64,000 bases of DNA, from the NCBI GenBank assembly GCA_028023455.1, contig JAQFVV010012530.1:496001-560000 (forward strand). Reading direction: 5' to 3'. The notes under the pieces are model-generated. The model was given only the letters and a program-made list of their open reading frames with translations, ran no database searches and was not told the DNA's origin. The position numbers were made by a program, and so were the translations under genes. Below, piece by piece: positions 46,963-59,660 of the stretch. The first letter of the stretch is position 1. Each line of letters opens with the position of its first letter. The DNA is from Epiperipatus broadwayi (taxonomy: Eukaryota > Onychophora > Udeonychophora > Euonychophora > Peripatidae).

Positions 46963-48099
46963 CACACAGGTTTGTCTCCGGAAACCCAGGATTCATTCTT
47001 GATTGTTATCAGTCTTGCATTTCTAATAGTGGTTTTTAATTAGTATTTTCAATTTCTATTGTATCAAGAAATATTTATAATTAACAAATATTTCTTGGCA
47101 ATTATCAAACGCAATTTTCTTATCGCCAATATGTAAATATTTTCCATTGTTACATTCTATGCAAATTTAATCATTAATTAAATTCTTATCAGTTGGCGAT
47201 CTAAAATATATTTCTCTAATACATTTTCTTTATTTTTTCTGGAGTACAAAACTTATACTTAAATTTCAATGTACATATTTATACAAACACGACACATATA
47301 TGTATTTTATTAATTATATTTAATGTATGTATTTTAATAATTATATTTATTGTGTTGTAATGTAAATAATGTCCACTGGGGGGAATTGCTGTAGGGTAAC
47401 TGATCATGTGATTGTGTAAAAAAAAAACATCTTGAAAAGGTTCCATTAAGAAATGAAAGCTGGATTGATGTATTAAATAATATTTTTATTTATAGTGAGT
47501 TGTCTATTTCAATTTTGTTTTAAATTGATTATTTTTACTTTATATATAGAAGGCAACATTATGGACAAATTTTAACATTGAAATTTGATCATTTAAACTA
47601 TATTAATCTTTCTAGCCAAATAATATAAAAGGAAATGACCCAAAACTTAGTTCTCTAAAATATATAGAAACTGACTTGGTGTCAGATCTATATAATGATG
47701 CGAGTTAGCTCAAGTTTGAAACCTTTGTTGTTGGGTTTTTATTCCAAATTATTATTTTGAATAGTATAAATTTAAAAAAAGGTTGCTGCTAAATGCATAA
47801 GTATACTAATTCTGGTCTTCACTGATGAAGGCAAAAATCAGAAAGTGCTGAGATGAGGATTTCACAGCTCTATATCATTTGGTATTCATTAATTTCTCAA
47901 AATGACAATAGATGGTGCTAGAGTAAATGACAATAACTGCTCTTAGAAAATTTTACACTATGTTATAAGAATAATTTCATTTTTTTGACTTTCAAGTATT
48001 AAATTTTATTTTAGCTCTTTAGTGATTTTTGTAAATCATTAAATATTATATAAAGTTTGTCTAATAATCAGTAAAAATGTTGGGGATTTAAAAAATATA

Positions 48100-48533
48100 T
48101 AAGTTAAACTATATATTCTTAGATTTCATTGCCCTAGTCTGGATGAAGAACTTGTGACCTTAAAGCAGCAGTTGGCCTTTTTAAGTTTCTTGTACAGCAT
48201 TATCCATAGATTAAAAATGTATTTTTTATTTAAAATGAGATATAATAAAAATTGTAGTCAATAAAATGTGTAAGTATCAACATATCAATAAATATCTATC
48301 TAACCAAGATTTCATACACTTATCTCAGAGGCTCAGTGTACAGTGAATATTATTGTATTATTGGCATGCACTGTCATTAATACAATAATGCAGATCTGCA
48401 GAGTCAAAAATGCAGAGATCTGTGGCCGAAGATCTCAAGGTAGATTTTTCAGTTATGGATCTATTGATTCTGTGTGGCATTTTCAATATTACCTAAGTTG
48501 AATGTGGCCTTCCAAAAGGGTTGCCCATCCCTG
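48100..48533. mobile_element. Candidate right end of a hAT-like element
   Basis: The segment ends GGTTGCCCATCCCTG (48,519-48,533), very like the terminal repeat of the hAT copy at 38,605-38,619. It is preceded by GTGGCCTTCC, and ACTTAGAT follows. A convincing left end was not found; the left boundary is a guess. Confidence 0.4.
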
Positions 48534-49521
48534 ACTTAGATCATTACAAATGATTTTTACTTTCTAAAAAGGCTTTTACAAGTTTAATAGTAGTGCTTTT
48601 CAAGTTAGCATTTTACTTCTTATGATAGTTTCTTAATTTGATTTCAAAAATACAAAAAATATGAAGCATAAAATGAATTATTCATTATTAAAAAAAAAAA
48701 AAGAAATGCATAAGAAAACTTCTATTAGCTCTAAGAAGTAGTAATTTTTTAATAAATTTTGTATTAATGTTTGAAAATCAATGAATTGTTTATGATTTTC
48801 ATTTGAAAATATATATAACAAATTTATGCTGCACATAAAACTAATATCACTTTTGTTAGTTCAACATTTTAGATATGGTGCTACCAAACTTAGGATGTTA
48901 TTAATAAGGCTTTATGAATAGTTAAGTGTTCAGAATATATTAAATAATAAACTTATTCGGATAATGTACAATTGAAAAATAAAATTATCTTAAAATAAAA
49001 AAGACCAACTCATGAATATATAATTCAATTTTTCTTTTGTCCAGCAATTTTACAGTGAATTTTTTAAATATATATATATATCCTCTCATATGCATGTTTA
49101 CCAATAGTTACTATTGTTTTAATCCAATTTATTCTAAGAACTCAATTTTAGATTACAATTAAACTTTAATAAGCCCTTAGAATGTTTTTTGTTTTTTTTT
49201 ACTTATGCCACAGAAAAATCTTTTTTACTCCAATAAAATGTTTAGACTTCAACCTAATAATGTAATTCTAAAAAGACTAAAATGTACATTTCATTCTAAT
49301 ATCAGTCACAATTTATGTTTAAACAATTGACTTAGGTATAATATTTTAACAAAACAACACCTATTATTATAAACAATATATGGTTAAGATATTGCACGTC
49401 ATTACTAAAAAATCTATTGCAAGTAAATAAAAAAAAAGAGAAAGAAATGTTTTTAAATTTCAAATACTTATTCTGATATAGTCAGTTTTTAATGAATCAA
49501 ATTAATAGCAGCAATATTTAC

Positions 49522-49701
49522 CATAATAGCCCCTAAAACATTTTGAATATTGCTTAAATCTTGTGATGTTGGCATTGAAACAACCTGCTGTTGCTGATTG
49601 GAAATTGACAGGACTAAATTAGCAAGTGCAGGTGGAAGAGAAGCTACACCAGCTGGCTCAGGATAAGGATCGGCAATAACATAGGCATCGGGATTGTTCT
49701 C
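49522..49701 (-). CDS. PPP1R10: PNUTS/PPP1R10-like internal exon
   Basis: 180 bp, exactly 60 codons, phase 0 at both ends. Acceptor TATTTTGCAG|GAGAAC; donor ATTATG|GTAAAT. Encodes ENNPDAYVIADPYPEPAG, then VASLPPALANLVLSIS, a Gln run, and SQDLSNIQNVLGAIM. The LPPALANLV helix-like text and the downstream exons place it in the middle/C-terminal part of PNUTS. The reading frame continues past the donor for only 9 more codons before a stop. Confidence 0.75.
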
Positions 49702-50814
49702 CTGCAAAATATTATAATTTACAGTTATTATATATAATAATTAAAAAAATATTGTACAGGTTTGATTTATAATAAAGAAATTTATTTAAAGCTCTGTTCA
49801 AATACAAAATTATATAGTTTTTCTGATCAGTAAATATGAACTCATGACAATTTTCATCAACAAATAATGCATTACATATACCCAGCCACACAGAATATAT
49901 ATATACATTCAATAAATAAACACTAGTATAAATATTTAAAAACAACATTTAAATTATAAAATAATGTATGAAATATTATTTTGTAGCACATTCAACTTAT
50001 AATGGCAGCCTTCTTTAGTTGATAGATTTTTTTTCTTTTTAATGATGTGACTCCTGGGCATGGCAGATTTTCAAACTATTATTTTATTGCATGATCTGAT
50101 AAATATTGCTTCTTTAATTTTTCTTTTTCTGTCACACCCTTTCTAATATAAAATTTCAATGATATCAAACTAAAACTTCTATTATGTTATCAATTAATTC
50201 CAGTTCAGAAAACACAAAAGATGAACTGTGCCCATTAGATATTTTTGTTTTAATTCTATGGTATACTTTTGGCTTTGATAATACCTAAATTTTACAAACA
50301 GAATCATACAACAAAAAGAAATTAGTAATAAAGTTCCTAGCTTGAGAATCCAACAGAACTGATTACTATGTGACTAAATTCACAAAATCACTGACACCAT
50401 AAAAAATAAAAAAACTAATTATGGAGTTGAAAGCACTGCAGAATATTCTTCATTTTGCCATTTAAATATTAATCTTACACAGTATACATAAGTTCAGCCA
50501 AATATTAATAATTTTTGTTCAAGTGTTTGCTTTTGATCCTAAGAAATATTGACTGATAGAAAAGAATTTTAATTTCCTTTAAAATGTTTAAATCATTAAT
50601 TATAAGTCAATTAATTCTTATCAAAAATATTCAATTATATATATACTCAATAGAAAAGTATAGAGTATACATTTACACAAATATTAATCATATGTAAACA
50701 GCTGACAGTTATCTTCTCAGTAAATTTTTAATAGCATTATTTATTTTTCATTTAAAATTTAATCACAATTTTACATAGTATTAAAAAAAATCATTCCCCA
50801 CTAATTATACTTAC
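49702..50814 (-). other. PNUTS intron, 1,113 bp
   Basis: Consensus donor GAT|GTAAGT at 50,814 and acceptor TTTTGCAG at 49,702 on the minus strand. No element recognised inside. Confidence 0.7.
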
Positions 50815-50890
50815 ATCTTCTAAAGGAATCAATTTAGGGTCCTCAGGATCACAAGACTCAAAGTCAGGTTCATGAGGGCTGTCGGGAAGA
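50815..50890 (-). CDS. PPP1R10: PNUTS/PPP1R10-like, most upstream exon found
   Basis: 76 bp exon; acceptor TTTTTTATAG|TCTTCC and donor GAAGAT|GTAAGT. Encodes LPDSPHEPDFESCDPEDPKL and IPLED after one leading base, so the missing upstream exon must end in phase 2. Acidic, Pro-rich and continuous with the next exon. No further upstream exon was recognised in the remaining 13 kb, so the N-terminal half must be across a long intron or outside the window. Confidence 0.7.
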
Positions 50891-52568
50891 CTATAAAAAA
50901 GAAATCACAAATGTGCATGCTTGTTTAATAAATATGCTAAAATAAATAAAAAATACTAACAGGCTCATCTAAGCATTTTACACAATGTAAACACATATTT
51001 CAAAAAATAGCTGACAGTTTTGATTGTCTAACAACTTTTTTCAGAACTGTTACATACACAATATGTATAAGTATCCTATAAATAACAAATTGAATATACA
51101 AAATATTTTTTTTTTATTGCCTTTGAGGAAATGTGCCAGGAAAAAATAATTCTGTACCATTATAATATAAACATCCAGAATACGTTTCCACTGACATTCA
51201 ACGTAAGCAGACAGCTAAGAACGAACACCACATCATTTAGAAAATCTAAAAATTTTCATCAAAAAGAATGATGCTGATTTCAATTTGTTTAAATACAGAT
51301 ACACCATAAATATTTTTTTTAAATAAATGATATAAAAAGGGAAAGTCATTAATATCATATGTTTATGATTGATTCTCTCTCGAAGTAACACTTCTGAATC
51401 AATACATGTGCTATATAGTAAAAATTTAGTTATTCATCATAAAAAATTTTAAGACACTAATCTGTCTGAATCGTGAGTTATGCTAACATTAACTTTTGTT
51501 TTAAAGCTGAGAAAAACTTCTACTGAAATGTTTGAAATGATTCGAAACTATGTATAGCAATAAGATCATGTGCTGTAAAAACATTTTCAAGTTTTCAAGA
51601 TTTAGTGATGACAAAAAAAGCATTAAAACACACAGTCACATTTCATGTCTTAAGTTATGATCTAGACATAATAGCATCTTAAAATTTTATGGTCAATAGC
51701 TAAACTATGTTATTTCACAACACATATTTATTTCAAGATGGCACTGCACTGGCACATACTATATATATATATATATATACTGTAATGGTAATAATATAAT
51801 CATTTATTATAAAAATTCATTCTTGGAAAAATTGCTGTACAAAATTATTCCTTTTAATAACTAAATCAAAGAAGACAATTTTTTTTTTTTTTAATCACAT
51901 CTGGACTCTATTCTTCTTTTTTAGATTTACACTCAATGTCAGCCTACTCAGTATTCTTGCTGTTAAGTTTTTCTGATATTTATTCATCCAGGCAATTCCT
52001 TTTTAAGTAATCACGAATTTCAAAACAAAAAAAATTTCATCAAGAAAAATTTCATATCTCTTTCAACTGTTTTTTTTTTTATTTAAAAAATAATATATTC
52101 TTTAATCTTCTTCAATAAGTCTTTCTTACAAAGTTGAAAATAAATGGTTCTGAAAATGACACAGACAATGCAAAATATAAATGTTTCCCTCTAGATAGAC
52201 TATTTCTACCACCCATTAGAATCTATATATATTAAGTTGGAATACTGTTTCAACAATAGTATTGCAGAATCCATGTTTGTAAGATTCCACATTGAATATA
52301 AAATTACACTAAAAACAAGTTTTTTTTTTTAAATATAAAATTACACTAAAAACAAGTTTTTTTAAAAATTAATATGTTTTTCTTTGCTTTTTAACTAATA
52401 AGAAATAAAAAAAATTCAATTGAAATTGGAAATCAGTCTTATATCTATGTAAAATTATCTCATTTTTAATATCAATTCTTTTTCTGAGAAGTTGAACAAA
52501 ATTTAATTGCCATACATATTTAATAGACTTGTTCATGCCACTGTTTTGATTTTTTTTAATGTAGCAAC
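50891..52568. other. Non-coding stretch, probably PNUTS intron
   Basis: No exon recognised. Contains an (AT)n run near 51,760-51,779 and a 30 bp duplication (AAATATAAAATTACACTAAA) at about 52,297-52,358. Confidence 0.5.
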
Positions 52569-52729
52569 CATTATACATATAACAAAGAAGTAACATTTAG
52601 ACAAGAAAAATTTATGCAAATCCAGATCTTATCACTTTGGCCATTTTCCTTATAACTGAAATCATGCAAAGTTTATTGCTAAAAAATTATAACTTGGAGA
52701 AATATTTTTATTTCCACTATATATATATT
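52569..52729 (+). repeat. 161 bp segment duplicated at 63,065-63,225
   Basis: Nearly identical to 63,065-63,225 (about four differences seen, such as GGCCATT against GGCTATT and TTGGAGAAAT against TTGCACAAAT). No ORF or terminal repeat of its own. Confidence 0.9.
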
Positions 52730-55700
52730 GTGACCTTTTATTTAGGTCCCTGTATTTAATAATCCAAAATTTTAAACCTTAATAATATATTTGGCATTAA
52801 AATCTTAATGAGTGGTTTTCAATAAAGATTGTTTTGGATGTACTGGAAAATTTGCATTGAGCGGAGATGAGATTTCAAACCCAGTCTAGGCTCTGACTAG
52901 ACTAAAATAACAATTTAAAAGTATTATTATTATTTGGTAGATAAATACATTGCTATTTTATTGTTGTTGAATAGCAATTGAAATAAATAAACAAATCAAA
53001 TTTATAAATATTGTAAAATCAATTATTATAGTAAATTACTTAAGCATTTTTTTTTAGTACTAAACATAAAGCTGTCTTGAATAATAATGGATAGTTATTA
53101 AAAATGAAGTCAGAGGGGGTAATACTAATTATGCATACCAAAATCATTGGCTAATTCACTCCCAGAATGCATTATAATAAAAACTATATATGTTTTAACA
53201 AAGCCGTAGGGGGGTGGACTAATTAAGAAAACAAGAACTAAGTAACTACAGAAGTCCAGTCTGATATAGAATAAGGGAAAAAACCCCAAATATTAGAAAA
53301 TTCTGAAATTTAATTCAAGGATATTATAAGATCTTGATATCTAAAAATGCTGGAATAGAAAATTTCAAAAAACCTTGCAGTCATTTAAACACCATTCTTC
53401 TATTGATTGATAATTCTAAGAAGTTATACAGAAGAAGGAATGGAAACCTTAGGCATCCTAACTATTTCTCCTAAATCTCATTTTAAACCCAGGAAAATTC
53501 AAGAGGAAGTAAGCATGTGCTTTTATTGTATTTATACATGTAAATTATTATCTTTAAAAATAACGCACAAATTATTTATTCGTAAACTAAGAAGTTGATA
53601 GTGTCTGAATTTCGCGCCTTCTTATTATATAGCAGAACGATGTATGTGCTTGTAAATTAAAATATCAAGAAAAAAATAATAATAATAATTGGAGATAATA
53701 TTAAAAAAAAAACAAGTGTTATATATGATAGATATAGCAAATAAATTACAAAGTCATTTTTTAATCATCTAACTTTTAATAAAGTAAACATGAAAATATT
53801 TGCGATTTTATTATCTATTGTCTGCTAAAATTGATAAGCGGGAACTTATGTAATGAAAAATAATTAAGTACCAATTAATTAAAATGCTAAAGATAATTGA
53901 ATAAATTCTTTCTAATTTTGACAATCACGCCATTCTTTACCAATAAGAATGGAATGAAATAAATATTTACTGTGAAATTTTTATTGAGAAATATACGCCA
54001 TACTACGCCACTATAATAATGTTTTGCAATATTGGAATATACCCTGACTGTTTAAATATTGCTACACATATATATGTATTACCGTGCAGAGAGAAATAAA
54101 ATTAACAGAGTTTTAAAAAGAAGAAATATAAATATGATAAGTGTGATGAAATTCCACTAATTTTTTAAGGAAAAATCATCTTGATTTAAACGTAAATAAA
54201 TGATTCTTGTTATACTTCATTTGAAAAGCTTACAGAATAAATCAATAAAGATTTTAATAAGTTTGTTTTGAATTATCTAAAGCAAAGTAGATAAATTTAT
54301 TTTTAAAATCTGCTACAATTGGAAACATGAATGTTAATTGCCTAATTAATTATCGCTACGGAAACAATCAAATAATATTTGCTTTTGGATAAGTGTTGAA
54401 TATTGTGCTATTATACATTCAACAGGATAATGAAATATATATGCTTAGTTTGGAATGATTGCTCATCCTAATAACCATTTATATTATTCTAACTCACCAG
54501 AATAAATAACTTGGATGAACAGAGTATACAATTTAATGGATAAAAATGTGCTTTTATTTTTCTTTATCATTACTGTGTTATTACTTACGTAATGTGTTAC
54601 TTGGAAATTTTGTTTTTTAAAACATATGTTTTACTGTGGCATGAAATATATATATCTCGAAATGAGAAAAAGGGGAAAAAAAAAAGTGTAAAATATATAT
54701 ATATCTATTTTATGTATGTTTTTTTTTTTAGTTAAGAGAAAACCAGAAAATATATGTATCGTTTATTTAGAGAGAGTGATAAAAAACTATTTACTTCTCT
54801 CATATTTTAAAACTAATTTTTAAGGTATATTAATAAAGAGAAAATTAATAAAGAGAAAAAGATACAGACATTTTATCAAAAAGATATATATTGGCATGAC
54901 TGAATTATTTTCTGATATAAAAAAAAATTTGATATAGGCCTTTTTCATTTTTGTAATTTTGTATAGAAATGAACTTGTCCACATTGAATACAAATGCAGG
55001 TTTGATCTTTAGTGCTTAAAAATGTTGTGCTCTCTTTAACAACAGTATAGTTGTCATTGTAAATTAATTAATGATCATTTGATATCTGTATGGTGGTGGG
55101 TCTGTTGATACCTTAAGGGTTCTAGTGTAAAATGGAATATGGATATTTCCGCTGATATTGTTGGTATTGTTTTGTCTTGCTATAATTTGAGAATGATTAG
55201 TGATAGTTTTTAGTTAATAGGATGTTTCAATTGAATGGCATCCAATATATTAATATTTATATGGAGCACACGCTGATGGAGTGTCACCTATGGCTAATTT
55301 CATGAGAGAAAAGATGGATAGAATCTGAGCAGTAATTAATGCTCATTAGTATAAATAATCATAAAAAGAAAGGATATCTATGGTTTGAATTCTAGTCTTT
55401 TCGTGGTGAGGCAAGGCCCACACACGTACGTATACCCATAGAAAGATATAGAATCAGCCATATATTATTATATAACTGTCATGTTGTTTTATAAAGTCTC
55501 CCATCTTAGTGTTAAATTCCTCATGATAATATAGAGATAGTTTTTCCACCGTATATGGTGAAGTATAATAGGTCCAGATCATATAGTAAGTATAAAATAA
55601 TATTAAATTTAGGAATACTCATCTAGCATAGTGTTTTATTAATCGAAATAGTGTTTATGATGTTGTGGGATCATCATCAGATGTTGATAGACCAAACCAG

Positions 55701-56449
55701 GATTTATTAATGATGGTAGAAAATGTTAAATATAAAAGTAAGAGATGCACATTGGCAGAAAGGATTCATTTTCATCAAATAATGATGTGACAATAGAATT
55801 GTAAGATCAGTTACGTATTCAAGGGTTGAGCTGTGGACATAGGTAATGCTTAATGAGATCTAGGTATCTTTGACTTTTAAATGTCTAATCATATTCATTT
55901 AATGCACTAAACTTATTCATTTCAATGTTAAATGAGTTAGTAATTGCACAGAATATGATAATTGCCCTTATCATATTCTGATAAAAGCAAGGGTTTTGGG
56001 AAAATGCAATATTTTTAAAATTTTGTCTGAATTCTTAAATTTATATTTGGTGCATCTCCTAAAGTTCTAAGTGCTAGTGCAGCTTAAATAGGTTTTATTA
56101 TCTGATTCTTAAAAATATGCCAAAGAGTAACAAATGATATTTTGAACATTATTTTCTATTTGGTTGTATCATTTGCTGAGTATATTGTCAAGGGGATAAT
56201 AAGTATTTGTCCCATCCATAAATTATTTAAATACATTACTTTTACTTCATGCCATATCTGTGAATTAAAAATTTGTACATAGTGTACATAAAGTTTGTTG
56301 TATTTAAAAATTTATGTAGTTGCATGTAGTCTTATTGCTAATTACCACATCTATACACTGTTATTGTCATTGCTATCAACCTACCAGAAGATTATAAATT
56401 GAAATCATCATCAACCAATATAGTACTATTAACTATATTATGCTATATT
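52730..56449. other. Non-coding stretch
   Basis: No gene recognised. Contains scattered AT microsatellites (54,645-54,710). A + strand 63-codon ORF at 53,407-53,598 has no motif. Confidence 0.5.
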
Positions 56450-57042
56450 GAAGCAATGGATCTGAAGCCCGATCCATGCTTCACATCTTCCTATAAACTT
56501 AATTAGTATTGTAGTCCTGAATTAAGTTTATAGTTCAATATCAGCAGGGTTTTGCATTAGAGTTAAAAATAATTATGCTTATCAAATGTGTATTACATTT
56601 AAATATTTTGTTTTAAATAAATTTCATTCTATTAATAAAAATTGCTTAACCTATTAGTCAAACATATATATACATCTAGCGTATATATATGAGTTAATGC
56701 AAAATTCTGCTGAAATAAAATGCTTATTCTACTATAAAAAAATAATAATATATTGTTGTTAAACTTTTGTTAAAATATTTAGTATGATTTGATTTTGAGA
56801 TAAGCCCGCCAACATTTTCTAAAAGAATGTATAGTTTTGATTAGTGAGCCATTCAAGTTTCATTAAAGATAGCCTTCTCTTTCTTTCTTTTTAATTAATA
56901 GAATTCAAACTTTAAAGAAAGAAATCTAGAGTAAAAAAGTAAAAGTTATTTTTAGAAAATGTTATTTTGAAACAAAGGAGCATGGGGAGGCTTATCAAGA
57001 TCTCAGATCATACAAACAATAGAAGGTAGCTGACCGAGAGGG

Positions 57043-57050
57043 TATAAATA
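57043..57050 (+). promoter_or_regulatory. Candidate TATA box
   Basis: TATAAATA after GACCGAGAGGG, followed by a minisatellite and a GC-richer transcribed-looking segment to a donor-like ACG|GTAATC at 57,630. Layout resembles the TATA/AACAAAAG arrangement at 12,652. Confidence 0.4.
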
Positions 57051-57070
57051 GAAGTGAGAACAAAAGACTA

Positions 57071-57225
57071 GATTATTCAGATTTTTCTTTTTGAAGGATT
57101 CAGATTTTTCTTTTTGAAGGATTCAGATTATTCAGATTTTTCCTTTGGAAGGATTCAGATTATTCAGATTTTCCTTTTGAAGGATTCCGTTGATTCAGAT
57201 TTTGCTTTTGAAGGATTCATTCAGA
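57071..57225 (+). repeat. Minisatellite of ATTCAGATTTTTC-type units
   Basis: About five to six copies of a 22-32 bp unit built from GATTCAGATTTT(T/G)C(T/C)TTTTGAAG, with variable extra ATTCAGATT pieces. Confidence 0.9.
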
Positions 57226-58620
57226 GTTTTCTTGCTGGTTATTCCAAGTTTTCTTGAGAGTGCATTCATATTTCTTTTTGGAGAACTCTCTCCGATTTGC
57301 TTCACATTTAGCTTGTGCTCCAAAAAAGTTATACAGCTGTCGTTTTCAAATAATGGAGAAGTTTGAACATGCTCCAGTTAAAAGCCATAGTATTTTGAAG
57401 GAAATGAATATGCTAGGCTAGGCAAATAAATGGCTTTGCCTATCGCCGAGGTTCCTGAATACCATCCAAAATGCCATAGTATCCACTCAATAGTCATCTG
57501 AACTCTGTGCCATGTCTGGAGAACTTTTCGTGAAACCATACTACATATTTTCATTGTCCGGACAAATACCTGTCGACGGTCGGATCAAGCCACAAACGCC
57601 GTAGGGAACATGACCAAGAAAAAAGGACGGTAATCGTATCTCCTCTATTGAACTATTTCTTATGCTACCTTTTGTTCATATTTTTTTAATTGCTTCATTG
57701 AATTATATGTATTTGTTATGTAACCATTTTTCTTAGACTAGTCTTAATTATATATATTGTGTGATCATCTATCTATATTTAACCTTGTTCCCTTCGCTAT
57801 TCTTCCTTACTAACCTGTGTAAATATTTAATATTCCATTGCGGTTAAGTTTAATAGTTAATTTTTGTTCATTTAAAATCCCTTTCCAATTTTATTTATGT
57901 TTGTTAATTAAATACGAGTCAGTTTCTTTTGTGTGCCAACTTGATCTCTATGATAACGCCTCTTTTGTCCACCATTAGCTTTACGTATATCTGATTTAAC
58001 TATATACGTTTTAAATAATTTTTAAACACTGTTTTTAGCGCAAAGCAATTAGAAGTGCTTTGCGAAAGATTCTTTTTTTATAGTACTTTATTGAGAAGAT
58101 CGAGTTGACAATTTTTAATAAAATTGGGAAGAAAAGATTTAGACCGCACACCTATTAATCTGTTTTTATTGTCTAATTAGTTTGTTTCATTAATTTAGGG
58201 GAATAGCGGAGGCCATTAAATCATTATTCCTATTTTAAAGTCATTAATTAAAGATCTATTATTTAACTAACAAGCTTGACTTTTGCTAAATTTGTTATAA
58301 ATGCTTTATTTTACTTTTCAATGATCCAGGCACGCAAAACGCAAAACACATATTTCTTAGTACTTTTGCACATTTAACTATTTAGCTCTTTAGGTGTTTC
58401 CGTCCATGTTTCTTTCCGCTGATGCTAAGCCGTCGCCGGTTGAAAAATAATTTATGCATGGCTCAGATGGTGTTGTTTGTTCGTGATCAGGCCTCGAGAA
58501 TCGGCGAATGGGCAGAGGTCATAGTATTCTTGATTTAATATCTCGCGTATGAGTGGCCCCGAGGTACCTTCGCCTAGTATTCGAACTGGGTTAAGCCAAC
58601 ATACATCATCTGACTGTCAC
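57226..58620 (+). other. GC-richer segments of unknown nature, LTR-like or 5' exon-like
   Basis: 57,300-57,640 and 58,420-58,600 stand out from the AT-rich surroundings. The first contains three short ORFs starting at 57,353 (MEKFEHAPVKSHSILK...), 57,430 (MALPIAEVPEYHPK...) and 57,511 (MSGELFVKPYYIFS...), the longest about 33 codons, and ends at a donor-like site. It could be a non-coding first exon or the 5' part of an LTR retroelement. No matching second LTR was found. Confidence 0.35.
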
Positions 58621-59329
58621 AATATTATAATAATTTTGGTAAGCCTTATAATTTATTGGTACATCTAATGCATTATCACACAATAATCAAAATGTTAATA
58701 GCTTGTAGTACAGATTGTTTTAAACGATATATTCAAAGATAAATATAGTCTTGATTTGATTGATTTAGTTAAATCCACAGAGCTATCATTCACCGATCTT
58801 GGTCACATGGTTTATAATTATTTAAGAAAAGGAATTTGGTAAGTTATTGATTTTAATTATTAAAAAGTCATTCCCAGTCATAAATTTTAAAGTTTATATT
58901 AGTTATAAAGTTTCTTTAGAACTGCTAAATATAATTCTTGATTTAAGTTATATTGGGAGCTATTAGGTGCATTATGTTTGGGTAGTGGTAAAATCCCTCT
59001 TACTGACCCAAATATATTTTGTATAATGATTTTAGTGTTTGAACCCTGAGACGAATTAGTTGTTAAATTTCAAGATACAATTTAAATTTGTAATGAAATT
59101 TATATTTAGTCAATTGTTATAGTTAGACTTGAAATAGAGTACTTGCACTGTTTTATGAAAGTCAACAAAACTTTAAGATGCAAATTAGTTTCTTTTGATA
59201 TAAAATGTATAGTTTGTTTTAACTTCATGATAGATATTCTGGTTGTGTCAAGCTTGAAATCCCTATTTTTATTTAGCTTATTTTTTTTACCAGTTAATAC
59301 CATATTAGTTAATAGTTTAAGATTTCAGT

Positions 59330-59660
59330 TTCCATCATTAACATTTTTCTTCAATTTCATCTTGATCATTCTTTTAGTTATTCATTCTCATATGACATTA
59401 ATTCATTATCATAATTGATTAATCATACATTAACTTTTATTCTTTTATCATCTCAACTATTTATTAATTCTTATTCTATCATCATCTTAATCATTCAGTA
59501 TTCTCATACATCTTTGTTCTTTTATCTTCATGCTTAGACCCATTTCATTCCTCTATTTAATTATTATTTCTTGCTATCATCCATTTAGTCATCTACATCA
59601 TAATCTTCTCATTATTTCATTTATAAGTTTAATTTCATAATCACTCCAGACATATAATTA
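59330..59660 (+). repeat. Low-complexity TCATT/ATCAT-rich tract
   Basis: Strongly pyrimidine-biased, built of irregular ATTCATTATCAT, TTATCATC and TTAATTATT words, without a fixed period. Confidence 0.6.

Larger units (their letters stand above)
44545..47545. mobile_element. Long inverted-repeat structure with nested insertions, in PNUTS intron
   Basis: The right arm (about 47,288-47,545) is continuous, about 250 bp. The left arm is its inverse but split: 44,545-44,686 and 45,346-45,455, separated by a LINE fragment. Landmarks are CCTTTTCAAGATG (44,645), complemented by CATCTTGAAAAGG (47,430), and TAATTATATTTAATGTATG on the right, complemented near 45,410-45,430. The interior holds a smaller inverted pair (45,440-45,490 with 45,611-45,665) and the pogo/Tigger-like copy at 45,760-46,734. 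No transposase seen; it could be a foldback-type element or a large non-autonomous DNA transposon. Confidence 0.7.

Noticed and set aside
55250-55330. Possible small exon (GAHADGVSPMANFM reading)
   Set aside because: No convincing splice sites and no recognised family.
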